From: Ruminococcus sp. AM36-2AA
Lineage (GTDB): Bacteria; Bacillota; Clostridia; Lachnospirales; Lachnospiraceae
DNA: 60,778 nt
Assembly (NCBI RefSeq): GCF_003461955.1
Contig: NZ_QTYB01000009.1
Location: forward strand, 1 to 60,778
Direction: 5' to 3'
Under the pieces are notes generated by a model. It saw nothing but the letters and a program-made list of their open reading frames with translations. It was not told where the DNA came from and searched no databases. Numbering within the stretch: the stretch's first letter is position 1; every line of letters begins with the position of its first letter. Below, one piece after another: positions 1 through 8,072 of the stretch. The position numbers and the translations under genes are program-made.

Positions 1-95
1 GAAAAGGGGTGTGTTCACAATTTATTTACTCATGCGTTTGTCGTGCGAATCTTTCGATCCGGAATTTTTTTGTATCGGTAACTTTTCTGTTATCC

Positions 96-124
96 GACAG
101 ATTTCTGATATCTGTCTGTTTTTA
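96..124 (+). terminator. Hairpin with T-run, terminator-like on the + strand
   Basis: GACAGAT (96-102) pairs with ATCTGTC (110-116) across a 7-base loop and is followed by TGTTTTTA. The T-run lies on the plus-strand side, so as a terminator it would serve a plus-strand transcript; on the minus strand, downstream of mgtE, it has no T-run. Nothing else is recognised in bases 1-146. Confidence 0.35.
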
Positions 125-146
125 TAAGCATAGCTGCATTTTACTC

Positions 147-1541
147 TCAGCCAGCCAGGTGGAACATCTCGATCAGGAAGATCCAGCTCATTCCATAGTA
201 TGTTATCACGGCTACAAGATCGTTCACCGTAGTGATCAGCGGACCTGAGGCTACTGCCGGATCCACACCAACCTTTTTGAAAAACAGCGGTATGCAGGTT
301 CCCACTGCACTGGATACCAGCATGGCCACCAGCAGGGATAATCCGATACAGCCGGATACCGCATAGGCAAATACGAGAGTTTTTCCTTTGAATAAGAAAA
401 TATACAATCCGATCAGTACAAAAGACAGAATTCCGAGCAGACCACCGTTGCAAAGGCCGATCCGCATTTCCTTCAGCACAAGCTCTGCTTTCTGTCTGCC
501 CGTCAGTGTCTCATCCATCAGTACACGGATGGTTACAGCCAGGGACTGGGTTCCAACATTTCCTGCCATATCCAGGATCAGAGACTGGAAACACATGATG
601 ATCGGCAGACAGGTAACTACTTTTTCAAATATTCCCACAACAGAAGATACCACCATACCAAGACCCAGAAGAACGATCAGCCAGGGCATTCTTTTTTTCA
701 TGCTTTCAAAAAGAGGTTCTTTCAGATCTTCCTCTGCAGTCAGACCAGCCAGCTTTGCATAATCCTCTCCCATCTCATCGTCTACCAGATCGATGATCCC
801 TGCGGATGTGATCACTCCAAGGAAACGATTGTCATCGTCCAATACAGGAATAGAATCTTCAGAATAATCCTTCAGCCGTTCCATACAGTCGTCGATCTGC
901 TCAGTACCATACACATATGGATAGGAAGTTACGATCAGCTCTTCCATAGGATGGTCCTGTCTTGCTGTGATCAGGTCCTTCAGATCTAGAGCTCCATAAA
1001 ACTCCCCTCTGTCCGTCACTGCAAAGATCGTAGAAATATTATCATTATCTGCCGCCTGGGAAACCAGCTCACTCATAGCCTGCTTTACGGTCAGGTTTTC
1101 ACGGATCACAATGCAGTTCGTTGTCATTCTGCTTCCGATCTCATCCTCATCAAAGGAGCGGATCATTTCAATATCTTTCCGCACCTGTTCATCCAGAAGC
1201 TGGATCAGAAGCTTGCGTTTTTCTTTATCGATCTGCTTTAAAACATCTGCCAGGGCATCGGTTTCCATTTTGGAAAGAATGGCTGCCGCTTTTTTTACAT
1301 CCATCTCTTCCAGATATTGTACAGTTTCTTCTTCCTCCAGATATTCAAAAACATCTGCCAGCATACTGCTTTCCAGGATACGGTATAGTCTGCTGCGCTC
1401 CGCAGTGCTTAATTCTCTTAATACTTCCGCCAGATCGTTTTCGTGGAAATCCTGCAGCCTTTCACTTAAAACTGCCGGAGAAACACTACTTCGGATCAGA
1501 CTCAGAATATCTTTTGAAAAATCCTGATTTCTTTTTGTCAT
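147..1541 (-). CDS. mgtE: Magnesium transporter MgtE
   Basis: Homodimeric Mg2+ channel/transporter of the inner membrane, gated by cytoplasmic Mg2+. The 464-aa product shows the family layout: an N-terminal helical MgtE_N superhelix (about residues 15-130), a CBS pair (about 130-255) and a five-helix membrane domain from about residue 285 (LIVLLGLGMVVSSVVGIF onward). The start is the ATG at 1541 because GAGGAGG lies 8 bases upstream; a longer frame from 1586 has no such site and would sit inside the leader. The gene is monocistronic as far as visible, with a long structured leader and its own consensus promoter (separate entries). Family identity is secure from length and domain order; ion preference (Mg2+ over Co2+/Ni2+) is by family only. 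Confidence 0.95.
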   Translation of the reverse strand: MTKRNQDFSKDILSLIRSSVSPAVLSERLQDFHENDLAEVLRELSTAERSRLYRILESSMLADVFEYLEEEETVQYLEEMDVKKAAAILSKMETDALADVLKQIDKEKRKLLIQLLDEQVRKDIEMIRSFDEDEIGSRMTTNCIVIRENLTVKQAMSELVSQAADNDNISTIFAVTDRGEFYGALDLKDLITARQDHPMEELIVTSYPYVYGTEQIDDCMERLKDYSEDSIPVLDDDNRFLGVITSAGIIDLVDDEMGEDYAKLAGLTAEEDLKEPLFESMKKRMPWLIVLLGLGMVVSSVVGIFEKVVTCLPIIMCFQSLILDMAGNVGTQSLAVTIRVLMDETLTGRQKAELVLKEMRIGLCNGGLLGILSFVLIGLYIFLFKGKTLVFAYAVSGCIGLSLLVAMLVSSAVGTCIPLFFKKVGVDPAVASGPLITTVNDLVAVITYYGMSWIFLIEMFHLAG

Positions 1542-1584
1542 TTTCTCATCCTCCTCACATAGTTTCGCACAAAACACGCACACC

Positions 1585-1610
1585 AAAAACAGACATGTTA
1601 AAGCATGTCT
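1585..1610 (-). terminator. Attenuator-type intrinsic terminator in the mgtE leader
   Basis: Read on the minus strand, AGACATG pairs with CATGTCT (plus 1604-1610 and 1591-1597) around a 6-base loop and is followed by GTTTTT. It lies 44 bases before the mgtE start and downstream of the mgtE promoter, so it would end transcription before the gene unless prevented. This placement suggests attenuation control, probably by Mg2+ or a ligand sensed upstream in the leader. Confidence 0.55.
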
Positions 1611-1653
1611 ATGTGCTGTTTGATTTTCGATTGTGTTTCCTTGGGATTTGAAT

Positions 1654-1688
1654 GTAAAACGGAAAGAAATAATATACGTCCGTTTTAC
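1654..1688 (-). promoter_or_regulatory. Long perfect hairpin in the mgtE leader
   Basis: GTAAAACGGA (1654-1663) is the exact reverse complement of TCCGTTTTAC (1679-1688), enclosing 15 bases. It lies between the upstream structured domain (1745-1838) and the terminator hairpin (1585-1610), where a switching helix would be expected. Function is inferred from position only. Confidence 0.45.
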
Positions 1689-1744
1689 TGTATGAATTCT
1701 CAGAATGAGAAGAATGAAAAAATGTATATTATGACACTATTAAA

Positions 1745-1838
1745 ACAGAATGGAACAATCCCGTCCCTCTCTGCGCCTTCCATCTTCCATTCCGAGAGCT
1801 ACAACTTCGCCCATGAGAATCACAACTGTCCATTCTGT
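1745..1838 (-). ncRNA. Candidate structured leader domain (orphan riboswitch-like) of mgtE
   Basis: On the minus strand a perfect 10-bp closing stem, ACAGAATGGA with TCCATTCTGT (plus 1829-1838 and 1745-1754), encloses 74 bases. These contain a further CTCTC/GAGAG pairing and G-rich segments. The domain starts about 35 bases after the predicted transcription start. I do not see the conserved elements of the M-box (ykoK) Mg2+ riboswitch, so either it is a divergent aptamer or a different class. The compact closed stem ahead of a terminator is the usual riboswitch layout; ligand unknown. Confidence 0.4.
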
Positions 1839-1871
1839 TCACCTGCCTTTTTTCTTAAAATATTTTTTTCA

Positions 1872-1908
1872 ACCCGGCCATTATAACGTCCCCGGCCGGG
1901 TATGTCAA
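1872..1908 (-). promoter_or_regulatory. Consensus sigma-A promoter of mgtE with overlapping inverted repeat
   Basis: Minus strand: -35 TTGACA (1903-1908), exactly 17 bases, then -10 TATAAT (1880-1885), both perfect consensus. An 8-bp inverted repeat, ACCCGGCC (1872-1879) and GGCCGGGT (1894-1901), straddles the -10 box with one arm over the expected start point near 1873. This is the geometry of a repressor operator. The leader to mgtE would be about 330 bases. The rest of the 1542-2156 intergenic stretch holds the leader hairpins and the fumarase terminator. Confidence 0.75.
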
Positions 1909-2044
1909 CCGTGTTTATGGTTAAATTTATCGTAAATCCGGGTAAAATTCCCCGCTCTGCAAAGTATCTCTTGTTTTTAGCTCAGCCATTTCCAATTTTG
2001 AAATCAAATTACACTTTTACATCCGAAGCAGTTTCGGTTAAATT

Positions 2045-2102
2045 AAAAAGTCCAACAATAAATGCTTCTGCACGGATCTTCAGCATTTACTGTCGGACTT
2101 TT
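2045..2102 (-). terminator. Terminator of the Hdr-Flox-Frd-Fum operon
   Basis: A long stem, AAAGTCCGACAGTAAATGCT on the minus strand paired with AGCATTTATTGTTGGACTTT, carries a 14-base loop and runs into TTTTTAATTT. It lies about 55 bases after the fumarase beta stop. A 15-base palindrome, ACAATATCATATTGT (2131-2145), lies between the stop codon and this hairpin. Confidence 0.8.
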
Positions 2103-2156
2103 ATCCTTTTATTCCTTTTTGAAATATATCACAATATCATATTGTAGAGCAAAAGA

Positions 2157-2720
2157 TTATTCTGCGTGCTCTTTCAGGTACTCTGCACGTCCCTCTTCGT
2201 AGAGGTTATTTCCCTCGCTGTCAATGATGACTACAAGCGGCATGTCTTCCACATAAAGCTTGCGGAGTGCTTCTGCTCCAAGGTCTTCGTAAGCGATAAG
2301 CTCTGCTTTTTTGATGCATTTTGCAAGAAGTGCACCTGCACCGCCGATGGCTCCGAAATATACGCCGTCATATTTTTTCATTGCATCTACGACTTCCGGA
2401 AGGCGGGCACCTTTTCCGATCATTCCTCTGGCGCCTACGGACATCATGGTCGGTGCATAGGCATCCATACGGCCGCTGGTTGTAGGGCCTGCGGAGCCGA
2501 TGACTTCACCTGGCTTTGCAGGAGTCGGACCTACATAGTATATGGTAGCGTCTGTAGGGTCAAAAGGAATCTTTTCTCCTTTTGCAAGGGCCTCGCACAT
2601 TCTCTTGTGACCTGCGTCACGGGATGTATAGATGGTTCCTGTCAATAAAACCTGGTCGCCTGCATGGAGAGTTCTTGCCAGCTCTCTTGTCAGAGGCAGT
2701 GTGATCTTTCTTCTTTCCAT
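2157..2720 (-). CDS. Class I fumarate hydratase (fumarase), beta subunit
   Basis: C-terminal half of the two-subunit, [4Fe-4S] class I fumarase/tartrate dehydratase family, acting with the alpha subunit in fumarate-malate interconversion. The 187-aa product carries the family features GPTTSGRMDAY (about residues 78-88), GKG near residue 102 and a KKYDGVYFGAIGGAGALL stretch. The start at 2720 has GGAGGTG 8 bases upstream, lying inside the end of the alpha gene; the alpha stop codon lies one base away, so the two are translationally coupled. Context beside a fumarate reductase favours fumarase over tartrate dehydratase, which sequence alone cannot exclude. In the reductive direction it would make fumarate from malate for FrdA. 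Confidence 0.9.
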   Translation of the reverse strand: MERRKITLPLTRELARTLHAGDQVLLTGTIYTSRDAGHKRMCEALAKGEKIPFDPTDATIYYVGPTPAKPGEVIGSAGPTTSGRMDAYAPTMMSVGARGMIGKGARLPEVVDAMKKYDGVYFGAIGGAGALLAKCIKKAELIAYEDLGAEALRKLYVEDMPLVVIIDSEGNNLYEEGRAEYLKEHAE

Positions 2721-2721
2721 A

Positions 2722-3564
2722 TTAAAGCACCTCCGTTTTATGACGTGTTACATGGCAGTTGATGTTAACTGCACATGGCATACCTGCGATATGGGTAGGC
2801 ATAGTCTCGATGTTCAGACCGATAGCTGTGGTCTTTCCGCCAAAGCCCTGAGGTCCGATACCAAGCTTGTTGATCTTCTCCAGCATCTCTTTCTCAAGAT
2901 CTGCATAGTAAGGATCCGGATTCTCTGTATTCAGAGGGCGCATCAGCGCTTTCTTTGCAAGAAGCGCACATTTGTCAAAAGTTCCTCCGATACCAACACC
3001 AACTACCATAGGCGGACATGGATTCGGACCTGCAGTTTCTACAACCTCAAGAATGAAATCCTTGATTCCCTGAAGACCTGCGGATGGTTTGAACATACGG
3101 ATCTGGCTCATGTTCTCGCTTCCGAAACCTTTTGGTCCTACAGTAACTTTTACCTGATCTCCGGGAACGATCTCTGTGTAGATCATTGCCGGTGTATTAT
3201 CGCCTGTATTTCCACGACGGACAGGATCTTTGACAACGGATTTTCTCAGGTAACCTTTGTCGTATCCGCGGCGTACACCTTCATTGATGGCATCATTTAA
3301 ATCTCCGCCTGTAAAGTGGACATCCTGACCAATTTCAAGGAATACGCATGCCATTCCGGTATCCTGACAGATCGGAACATTCTCACTGTCCGCAATATCA
3401 AAATTCTCGATAATGTTATCAAGGACACCTTTTGCGATCTCGCCGTCCTCGCAGGCACGGCAGGTTTTGATAGCATCCTTCACATCTTCCGGGAGATGTT
3501 CATTGGCTTCGATACAGAGTTTTTCGATAACCTCTGTAAGTCTGCTTACTTCGATTTCTCTCAT
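2722..3564 (-). CDS. Class I fumarate hydratase (fumarase), alpha subunit
   Basis: N-terminal catalytic half of the two-subunit class I fumarase; binds the oxygen-sensitive [4Fe-4S] cluster whose free iron activates the substrate. The 280-aa product has the family cysteines in [10 protein letters not shown] (about residue 67), in [13 protein letters not shown] (about 187) and near KCALLAKKA. The start at 3564 has AAAGGAG 6 bases upstream. It lies between frdA and the beta subunit in one operon with short gaps. The fused class I enzyme of enterobacteria is about twice this length; split subunits are usual in Clostridia and archaea. Tartrate dehydratase is the alternative within the family. Confidence 0.9.
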   Translation of the reverse strand: MREIEVSRLTEVIEKLCIEANEHLPEDVKDAIKTCRACEDGEIAKGVLDNIIENFDIADSENVPICQDTGMACVFLEIGQDVHFTGGDLNDAINEGVRRGYDKGYLRKSVVKDPVRRGNTGDNTPAMIYTEIVPGDQVKVTVGPKGFGSENMSQIRMFKPSAGLQGIKDFILEVVETAGPNPCPPMVVGVGIGGTFDKCALLAKKALMRPLNTENPDPYYADLEKEMLEKINKLGIGPQGFGGKTTAIGLNIETMPTHIAGMPCAVNINCHVTRHKTEVL

Positions 3565-3614
3565 AATAGACTCCTTTCGCTTATCTCATATGTTTTTATT
3601 ATCATAACATATTG

Positions 3615-5225
3615 TTAACGTTCGTGGCGGGCATATTTCGGCAGAAGCATAGGAGATACGTCTCCTGTATCAACTCCTGCATTTTTCAGTTCCTCTTCAT
3701 ATTTTCTGATATGATCCAGGTTCATTGTGCCAAGCTCTACCTCTTTGCATTTGGCAGCTGCTTTTTTACCTGCATTTCGTCCGAATACAATTACATCAAG
3801 AAGAGAGTTGCCCATCAGTCGGTTTCTTCCGTGGATTCCGCCTGCTGCCTCTCCTGCAACCAGAAGGTTCGGGATTTCTTTTGTAAAGCCGTCTCCGTTG
3901 ATCTCAAGTCCACCGTTCTGATAATGAAGGGTCGGGTAGATCACGATCGGGACTTTTCTCATATCAATGCCGTAGTTCATGTACATACGGAACATGGCAG
4001 GGATCCTCTTTTCGATAGTTCCCTCACCGCCCAGGATCTCGATCATCGGAGTATCCAGCCATACACCTTTTCGTCCACCTGGAACTTCAACGCCACGGCC
4101 TTCCTCACACTCACGGATAACACCGGAAGCATTTACGTCACGGGTTTCCAGCGGATGGATATAAGCTTCTCCGTTTGCATTTACAAGCTGTGCACCAACG
4201 GAACGAACCTTCTCTGTTACCAGGGCACCAAGGATCTGTGACGGATAGATCGCACCTGTTGGATGATACTGGATAGAATCCTGGTAAAGAAGGGAAGCGC
4301 CTGCTCTGTATCCAAGTACGAGTCCGTCAGCAGTTGCTCCGTAGTGATTGGAGGTTGGGAATCCCTGATAATGCATTCTTCCTGCACCGCCGGTTGCAAT
4401 GACAACCGTTTTTGCTCTTGCAACGGAATAGTCTCCGGTTTCCATGTTGAGAAGAACTGCACCGGCAGTCTGACCTTTTTCATCCTTCAGAAGTTCTACA
4501 GCGGAGGTGAATTCCACTACCGGGATCTTAAGATTTAAGACCTCATCACGGATAGTACGCATGATCTCTGATCCGGAATAATCCTTTGCAGCATGCATTC
4601 TCTTTCTGGAGGTACCGCCGCCATGTGTAGTGACCATGGTTCCGTCTTCTGCTTTATCAAACTCAACACCAAGGTCGTTGAGCCATTTGATCGCATCCGG
4701 GGCTTCCATTACCAGTCTTTTTACCAGCTCCGGTTTTGCTGCAAAATGTCCGCCTCCAAAGCAGTCCAGATAATGCTGTACCGGAGAATCATTTTCTTTA
4801 TCTGCTGCCTGGATCCCGCCTTCTGCCATCATGGTGTTGGCATCACCGATACGGAGTTTTGTAACGATCATAACGTTGGCACCTGCGTTGTGAGCCTCGA
4901 TGGCACAGGAAGAGCCTGCTCCGCCACCGCCGATGATCAGTACATCTACATCATAATCGATTTTTGTAAGATCGATTTTTTCGTTGAGCAGACGGCTTTC
5001 CGAATGGAGCATTTTTGTCAGTTCCAGTGGTGCTTTCTGTCCCTTGTTCGGTCCTACCTTGATCTCTGCAAATGCATCCGGGTTATAATCCGGATGGAAT
5101 TTTTTGAGAAGAGCATCTTTCTCATCTGCACTCAGACGTCTTGGCTCTGTTGCCATACGCTCCGCTCTTGTAGCCTCTACCTTTTTGATGGATTCCATCA
5201 TATTTTCTGGATATGGTGCATACAT
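3615..5225 (-). CDS. frdA: Fumarate reductase flavoprotein subunit, soluble type
   Basis: Flavoprotein of the succinate dehydrogenase/fumarate reductase family, 536 aa. After an unusual N-terminal extension of about 90 residues comes the FAD fold, IIGGGGAGSSCAIEA (about 97-111), then MAEGGIQAA (133-141), HGGGTSRKRMHAAK, the substrate-site DSIQYHPTG and NRLMGNSLLDVIVFGRNAG. At the position where membrane-bound FrdA/SdhA attach FAD covalently (the His of SHTVAAEGG) this protein has Asn130, which predicts non-covalent FAD as in thiol:fumarate reductase and L-aspartate oxidase. No membrane anchor subunit is encoded nearby. GGAGGG lies 8 bases before the start. It follows the Fe-S gene at 5239-5916 with a short gap, supporting one FrdAB complex that takes electrons from the Hdr-Flox proteins encoded upstream. 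Confidence 0.88.
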   Translation of the reverse strand: MYAPYPENMMESIKKVEATRAERMATEPRRLSADEKDALLKKFHPDYNPDAFAEIKVGPNKGQKAPLELTKMLHSESRLLNEKIDLTKIDYDVDVLIIGGGGAGSSCAIEAHNAGANVMIVTKLRIGDANTMMAEGGIQAADKENDSPVQHYLDCFGGGHFAAKPELVKRLVMEAPDAIKWLNDLGVEFDKAEDGTMVTTHGGGTSRKRMHAAKDYSGSEIMRTIRDEVLNLKIPVVEFTSAVELLKDEKGQTAGAVLLNMETGDYSVARAKTVVIATGGAGRMHYQGFPTSNHYGATADGLVLGYRAGASLLYQDSIQYHPTGAIYPSQILGALVTEKVRSVGAQLVNANGEAYIHPLETRDVNASGVIRECEEGRGVEVPGGRKGVWLDTPMIEILGGEGTIEKRIPAMFRMYMNYGIDMRKVPIVIYPTLHYQNGGLEINGDGFTKEIPNLLVAGEAAGGIHGRNRLMGNSLLDVIVFGRNAGKKAAAKCKEVELGTMNLDHIRKYEEELKNAGVDTGDVSPMLLPKYARHER

Positions 5226-5238
5226 GTTTTACGCCCTC

Positions 5239-5916
5239 CTACTTCTCGATTTCTCTGCTGTTGTAAAGTTCCTGCATCTCTGTGATGGGTTTCTGCATGA
5301 TCTGCTCAATCATGTCATCAAATTTACCTTCGTGGATCTCTTCCACACGTTTCTCCAGATGCTCACTTTTTGGTGCGATGTATTTGCCGGTGAGACGTCT
5401 TGCCAGAAGGCCTACCATCGGATGGGAAATTCCTGCCGGGCATCTTACGGAACAGCAGCCGCAGCTTACACAGTCAAAGGATTCCTCTGCACATTTTTCA
5501 AGCTCGCCTCTCTGCGCATATGCAATATACTGCATGACATTTAAGTCCTGTGTACAGGCCTTTGTGCAGGCATTGCATCCGATACAGCTGTAGATCTCCG
5601 GATAAAGCTCCATCATTACCTGCTGGTTCGGCTTAAGATCTTCTATATTATAAAGTCTCTTGTCTGTAGGGAAGAACGGGATACTTGCCACATACATTCC
5701 CTCCTGCACCTGTGTCTGACAGGCGAGACAGGTTTTCAGCTCATTCTGTCCCTTGATCCTGTAGATGGTCGCGCAGGCACCGCAGAATCCGTGTCTGCAG
5801 CCGCATCCTCTTTTTAATGTATAACCGGCATATTCCATAGCTGTCATAATGGTCAGATCACCGGGAACGCTGTATTTTTTACCGAAAAAATATACGTTTA
5901 CCATATTATTTTCCAT
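5239..5916 (-). CDS. FrdB-like iron-sulfur protein (2Fe-2S plus two 4Fe-4S)
   Basis: Electron-transfer subunit predicted to pair with FrdA. The 225-aa product has a plant-type 2Fe-2S domain (CGCRHGFCGAC at about 38-48, TCLAC at 62-66) and then two 4Fe-4S motifs, CIGCNACTKAC (111-121) and CVSCGCCSVRC (149-159). It lacks the C-terminal HdrB-like CCG domains found in thiol:fumarate reductase TfrB; those are instead on the separate HdrB of this operon. The start at 5916 follows AAAGGA by 9 bases; an upstream in-frame extension to 5985 runs into the inverted-repeat element and lacks a site. Usual FrdB has 3Fe-4S and 4Fe-4S clusters, so the exact cluster types need spectroscopy. Confidence 0.82.
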   Translation of the reverse strand: MENNMVNVYFFGKKYSVPGDLTIMTAMEYAGYTLKRGCGCRHGFCGACATIYRIKGQNELKTCLACQTQVQEGMYVASIPFFPTDKRLYNIEDLKPNQQVMMELYPEIYSCIGCNACTKACTQDLNVMQYIAYAQRGELEKCAEESFDCVSCGCCSVRCPAGISHPMVGLLARRLTGKYIAPKSEHLEKRVEEIHEGKFDDMIEQIMQKPITEMQELYNSREIEK

Positions 5917-5949
5917 GTTGGTGTCCTTTCTTTTATCCAAATCGTACGC

Positions 5950-6124
5950 CATGTGGAACAGCCATCTCACACGTGCCCGTCGCAACGCTCTGCTGAACTA
6001 AGTACTAACTGCGACTAAGGAGTTCAGGAGAGCCTTCACTCCTAAGTCTTCGTAAGTACTGGATTTCAGCGCCGCTAAAACCGCTCCTAAAATGGGCATC
6101 TTAGCGAGATGGCTGTTTCACATG
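5950..6124. repeat. Long inverted-repeat element (MITE-like) inside the redox operon
   Basis: CATGTGGAACAGCCATCTC (5950-5968) and GAGATGGCTGTTTCACATG (6106-6124) pair over 19 bases with one G-U-type mismatch. They enclose 137 bases with nested pairings: TGCCC with GGGCA, and GACTAAGGAG with CTCCTAAGTC at one mismatch. A small CTGG/CCAG hairpin follows at about 6132-6145. No ORF is contained. It separates the FloxA-like gene from the FrdB-like gene in an otherwise tightly packed operon, so it will be transcribed as a large folded RNA. It looks like a dispersed non-autonomous element, but no second copy is in this window. Confidence 0.55.
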
Positions 6125-6184
6125 GCTGTGTACTGGCTATAACCAGCGCATATATTTGAAAGTTTCTTAGGTGCAATCTATAAC

Positions 6185-7039
6185 TTAGTACTCATTAGGT
6201 AATTCATCCACCTCATCACATCGAAATACCGGGCCGTCTTTGCAGACGTATTTGTCTCCGATGTTGCAGCGGCCGCATTTTCCGACACCGCATTTCATAC
6301 GAAGCTCCAGTGTGGTATATACCTGATCTCTGGAGAAGCCCAGCTCTTCCAGTCCTGCCAGAACGAATTTGATCATGATCGGCGGGCCGCAGACCAGAGC
6401 GGTCTTATTGGTATCAAAACCAATCTCCTTCAGATAATTCGGAACAAATCCCACATGACCGTCCCAGCCTTCCTGCTCGCGGTCAATGGTAAGATATACA
6501 TTTACACCTTCTGTTTTCATCCATACTTCCTGGATTTCCTTAAGCTGCACCAGATCATCTGCGGAACGGGAACCATAGAGAATATCTACTGTTCCGTAAT
6601 CCTCACGGTTATCCAGCACATAATTGATCACGGAACGAAGAGGTGCCAGACCGATTCCACCTGCGATGAACAGGAGATTTTTTCCCTTTAACTTATCTTC
6701 CACCGGAAAATGATTTCCGTATGGTCCGCGGACTGCGATCTCATCTCCAACCTGAAGGCTGTGGAGATGATCAGTAAGGGATCCGCATTTTTTGATGCTG
6801 AATTCCTGATAATCCTTTACAGTCGGAGAAGAAGTAATGGAAAACATACCTTCACTGACTCCCGGTACACAGACCATGGCACACTGTCCTGGCATATGCT
6901 CGAAAAGCTTTCCACCCTCCGGAGCTTCCACACGGAAGGTTTTTACATCCGGTGTCTCCTGACGGATATCTGTGATCACGCCAACCTTGGGGATCAGCGT
7001 ATCCAGTGTATAATTTTTATGACAGGTACATTCACTCAT
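6185..7039 (-). CDS. floxA: FAD/NAD(P)H-binding oxidoreductase, FloxA/AsrB type
   Basis: NAD(P)H-oxidising or -reducing flavoprotein of the ferredoxin-NADP reductase family (DHOD electron-transfer/sulfite reductase B type), 284 aa. Visible are the flavin-site MFSITSSP, the nucleotide-binding GGIGLAPLRSVI, CGPPIM near the C-terminal third and a C-terminal 2Fe-2S motif CGVGKCGRCNIG with a further Cys in YVCKDG. The start at 7039 has GGAGGTG 6 bases upstream and overlaps the stop region of the preceding gene. In Hdr-Flox systems this subunit gives the complex its NADH site. The inverted-repeat element lies just downstream. Confidence 0.85.
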   Translation of the reverse strand: MSECTCHKNYTLDTLIPKVGVITDIRQETPDVKTFRVEAPEGGKLFEHMPGQCAMVCVPGVSEGMFSITSSPTVKDYQEFSIKKCGSLTDHLHSLQVGDEIAVRGPYGNHFPVEDKLKGKNLLFIAGGIGLAPLRSVINYVLDNREDYGTVDILYGSRSADDLVQLKEIQEVWMKTEGVNVYLTIDREQEGWDGHVGFVPNYLKEIGFDTNKTALVCGPPIMIKFVLAGLEELGFSRDQVYTTLELRMKCGVGKCGRCNIGDKYVCKDGPVFRCDEVDELPNEY

Positions 7040-8069
7040 TCTTTTCACCTCCCTGTTTTTCAAAGGCCTTGATGACTTTTACGATATTTAAAGATTCCGG
7101 ACATTTCTCCACGCAGCGGCCGCAGCCAACACAGGAGAACATGCCGTCATTATTTAACGGATAATAAACAAGCTTATGCATAAATCTCTGACGGAATCTC
7201 TGCATCTGGCTGGTACGGTTGTTTCCGTGAGCCATCATGGTAAAATCAGAGTACATGCAGGAATCCCAGCAGCGGTAACGGTGAACACCGTGCCCTGTGT
7301 CGTAATCCTTAATGTCATAGCACTGACAGGTCGGACATACGAAGGTACAGGTTCCGCAGGCAAGACAAGGCTTGTACAGTTTCTCCCATACAGGAGAATT
7401 GAAACGGTCCATGTATTCTTCCTGCGCCCATCCTTCCAGTGAAAGATGTGTATATGGAAGAAGCTCGATAATACCACGGATCGCCTTCTTCTCCTCTTCT
7501 ACCTTTGTCTCATCAGCATCTGCCAAAAGCTCCTTCACAGCTTCTGTCAGAGCATTTCCCTTTTCTGTGAGAGGCTTCCAGAAAAGCTCTCCCTCGATGA
7601 TCCAGGCTGCAACATCTGCTTCCGGATCTGCAGCATCAATGCCAAATACTTTACAGAAGCAGCTTTCCTCCGGTTCATGACAGGCAAGCGCTACAATAGT
7701 TCCATGTTCTCTTCTTGCCTGGTAAAAAGTATCCACCGGATCCCCAAGGAACACATTGTCGAGAACTTTCACGCCCTGTACATCACAGGCTCTCATTCCG
7801 AATACGACAAAATTCTGGTCTTTTAGTGCCTGAGGCTCAATGCTGATATTTTTCCCATCTTTTTTACAGGTATAGAGATTTTCACTCTGCGGAAAGAAAG
7901 CATCCTTCGGTGATTTCACGGTTTTCAGTGTTTCAAGGGAAACTTCTGCATCCTCGCTCCATGCCTTGAAGTTCACCTGCTCACTTACCTTTACCGGTAA
8001 ATATAATTCCTGGTCTGCGGCAATTTTCCGGAATAATGCCGGCAGATTTTCTACTGCGATCTTATACAT
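7032..8069 (-). CDS. floxB: 4Fe-4S dicluster electron-transfer protein, FloxB/AsrA type
   Basis: A 345-aa iron-sulfur protein of the sulfite reductase subunit A/FloxB type, expected to pass electrons between the FAD/NADH subunit and the Hdr part. The N-terminal two thirds have no clusters apart from scattered Cys; the C-terminal part has CLACGTCTFVCP and CVGCGRCVEKCP. The start at 8069 has AAAGGGG 8 bases upstream. It overlaps the FloxA-like gene by 8 bases and follows the next upstream gene by 3 bases, so all three are likely coupled in translation. Confidence 0.82.
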   Translation of the reverse strand: MYKIAVENLPALFRKIAADQELYLPVKVSEQVNFKAWSEDAEVSLETLKTVKSPKDAFFPQSENLYTCKKDGKNISIEPQALKDQNFVVFGMRACDVQGVKVLDNVFLGDPVDTFYQARREHGTIVALACHEPEESCFCKVFGIDAADPEADVAAWIIEGELFWKPLTEKGNALTEAVKELLADADETKVEEEKKAIRGIIELLPYTHLSLEGWAQEEYMDRFNSPVWEKLYKPCLACGTCTFVCPTCQCYDIKDYDTGHGVHRYRCWDSCMYSDFTMMAHGNNRTSQMQRFRQRFMHKLVYYPLNNDGMFSCVGCGRCVEKCPESLNIVKVIKAFEKQGGEKNE

Positions 8070-8072
8070 ACA

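Noticed and set aside
22..453. 143-aa minus-strand frame overlapping the mgtE 3-prime end
   Set aside because: It overlaps mgtE in another frame, has no ribosome site and no recognisable domain.
1745..1838. M-box (ykoK) magnesium riboswitch
   Set aside because: The conserved M-box sequence blocks could not be found, so only a generic structured leader is called.
5950..6124. Group II intron or insertion sequence
   Set aside because: No reverse transcriptase or transposase and the length is only 175 bases.
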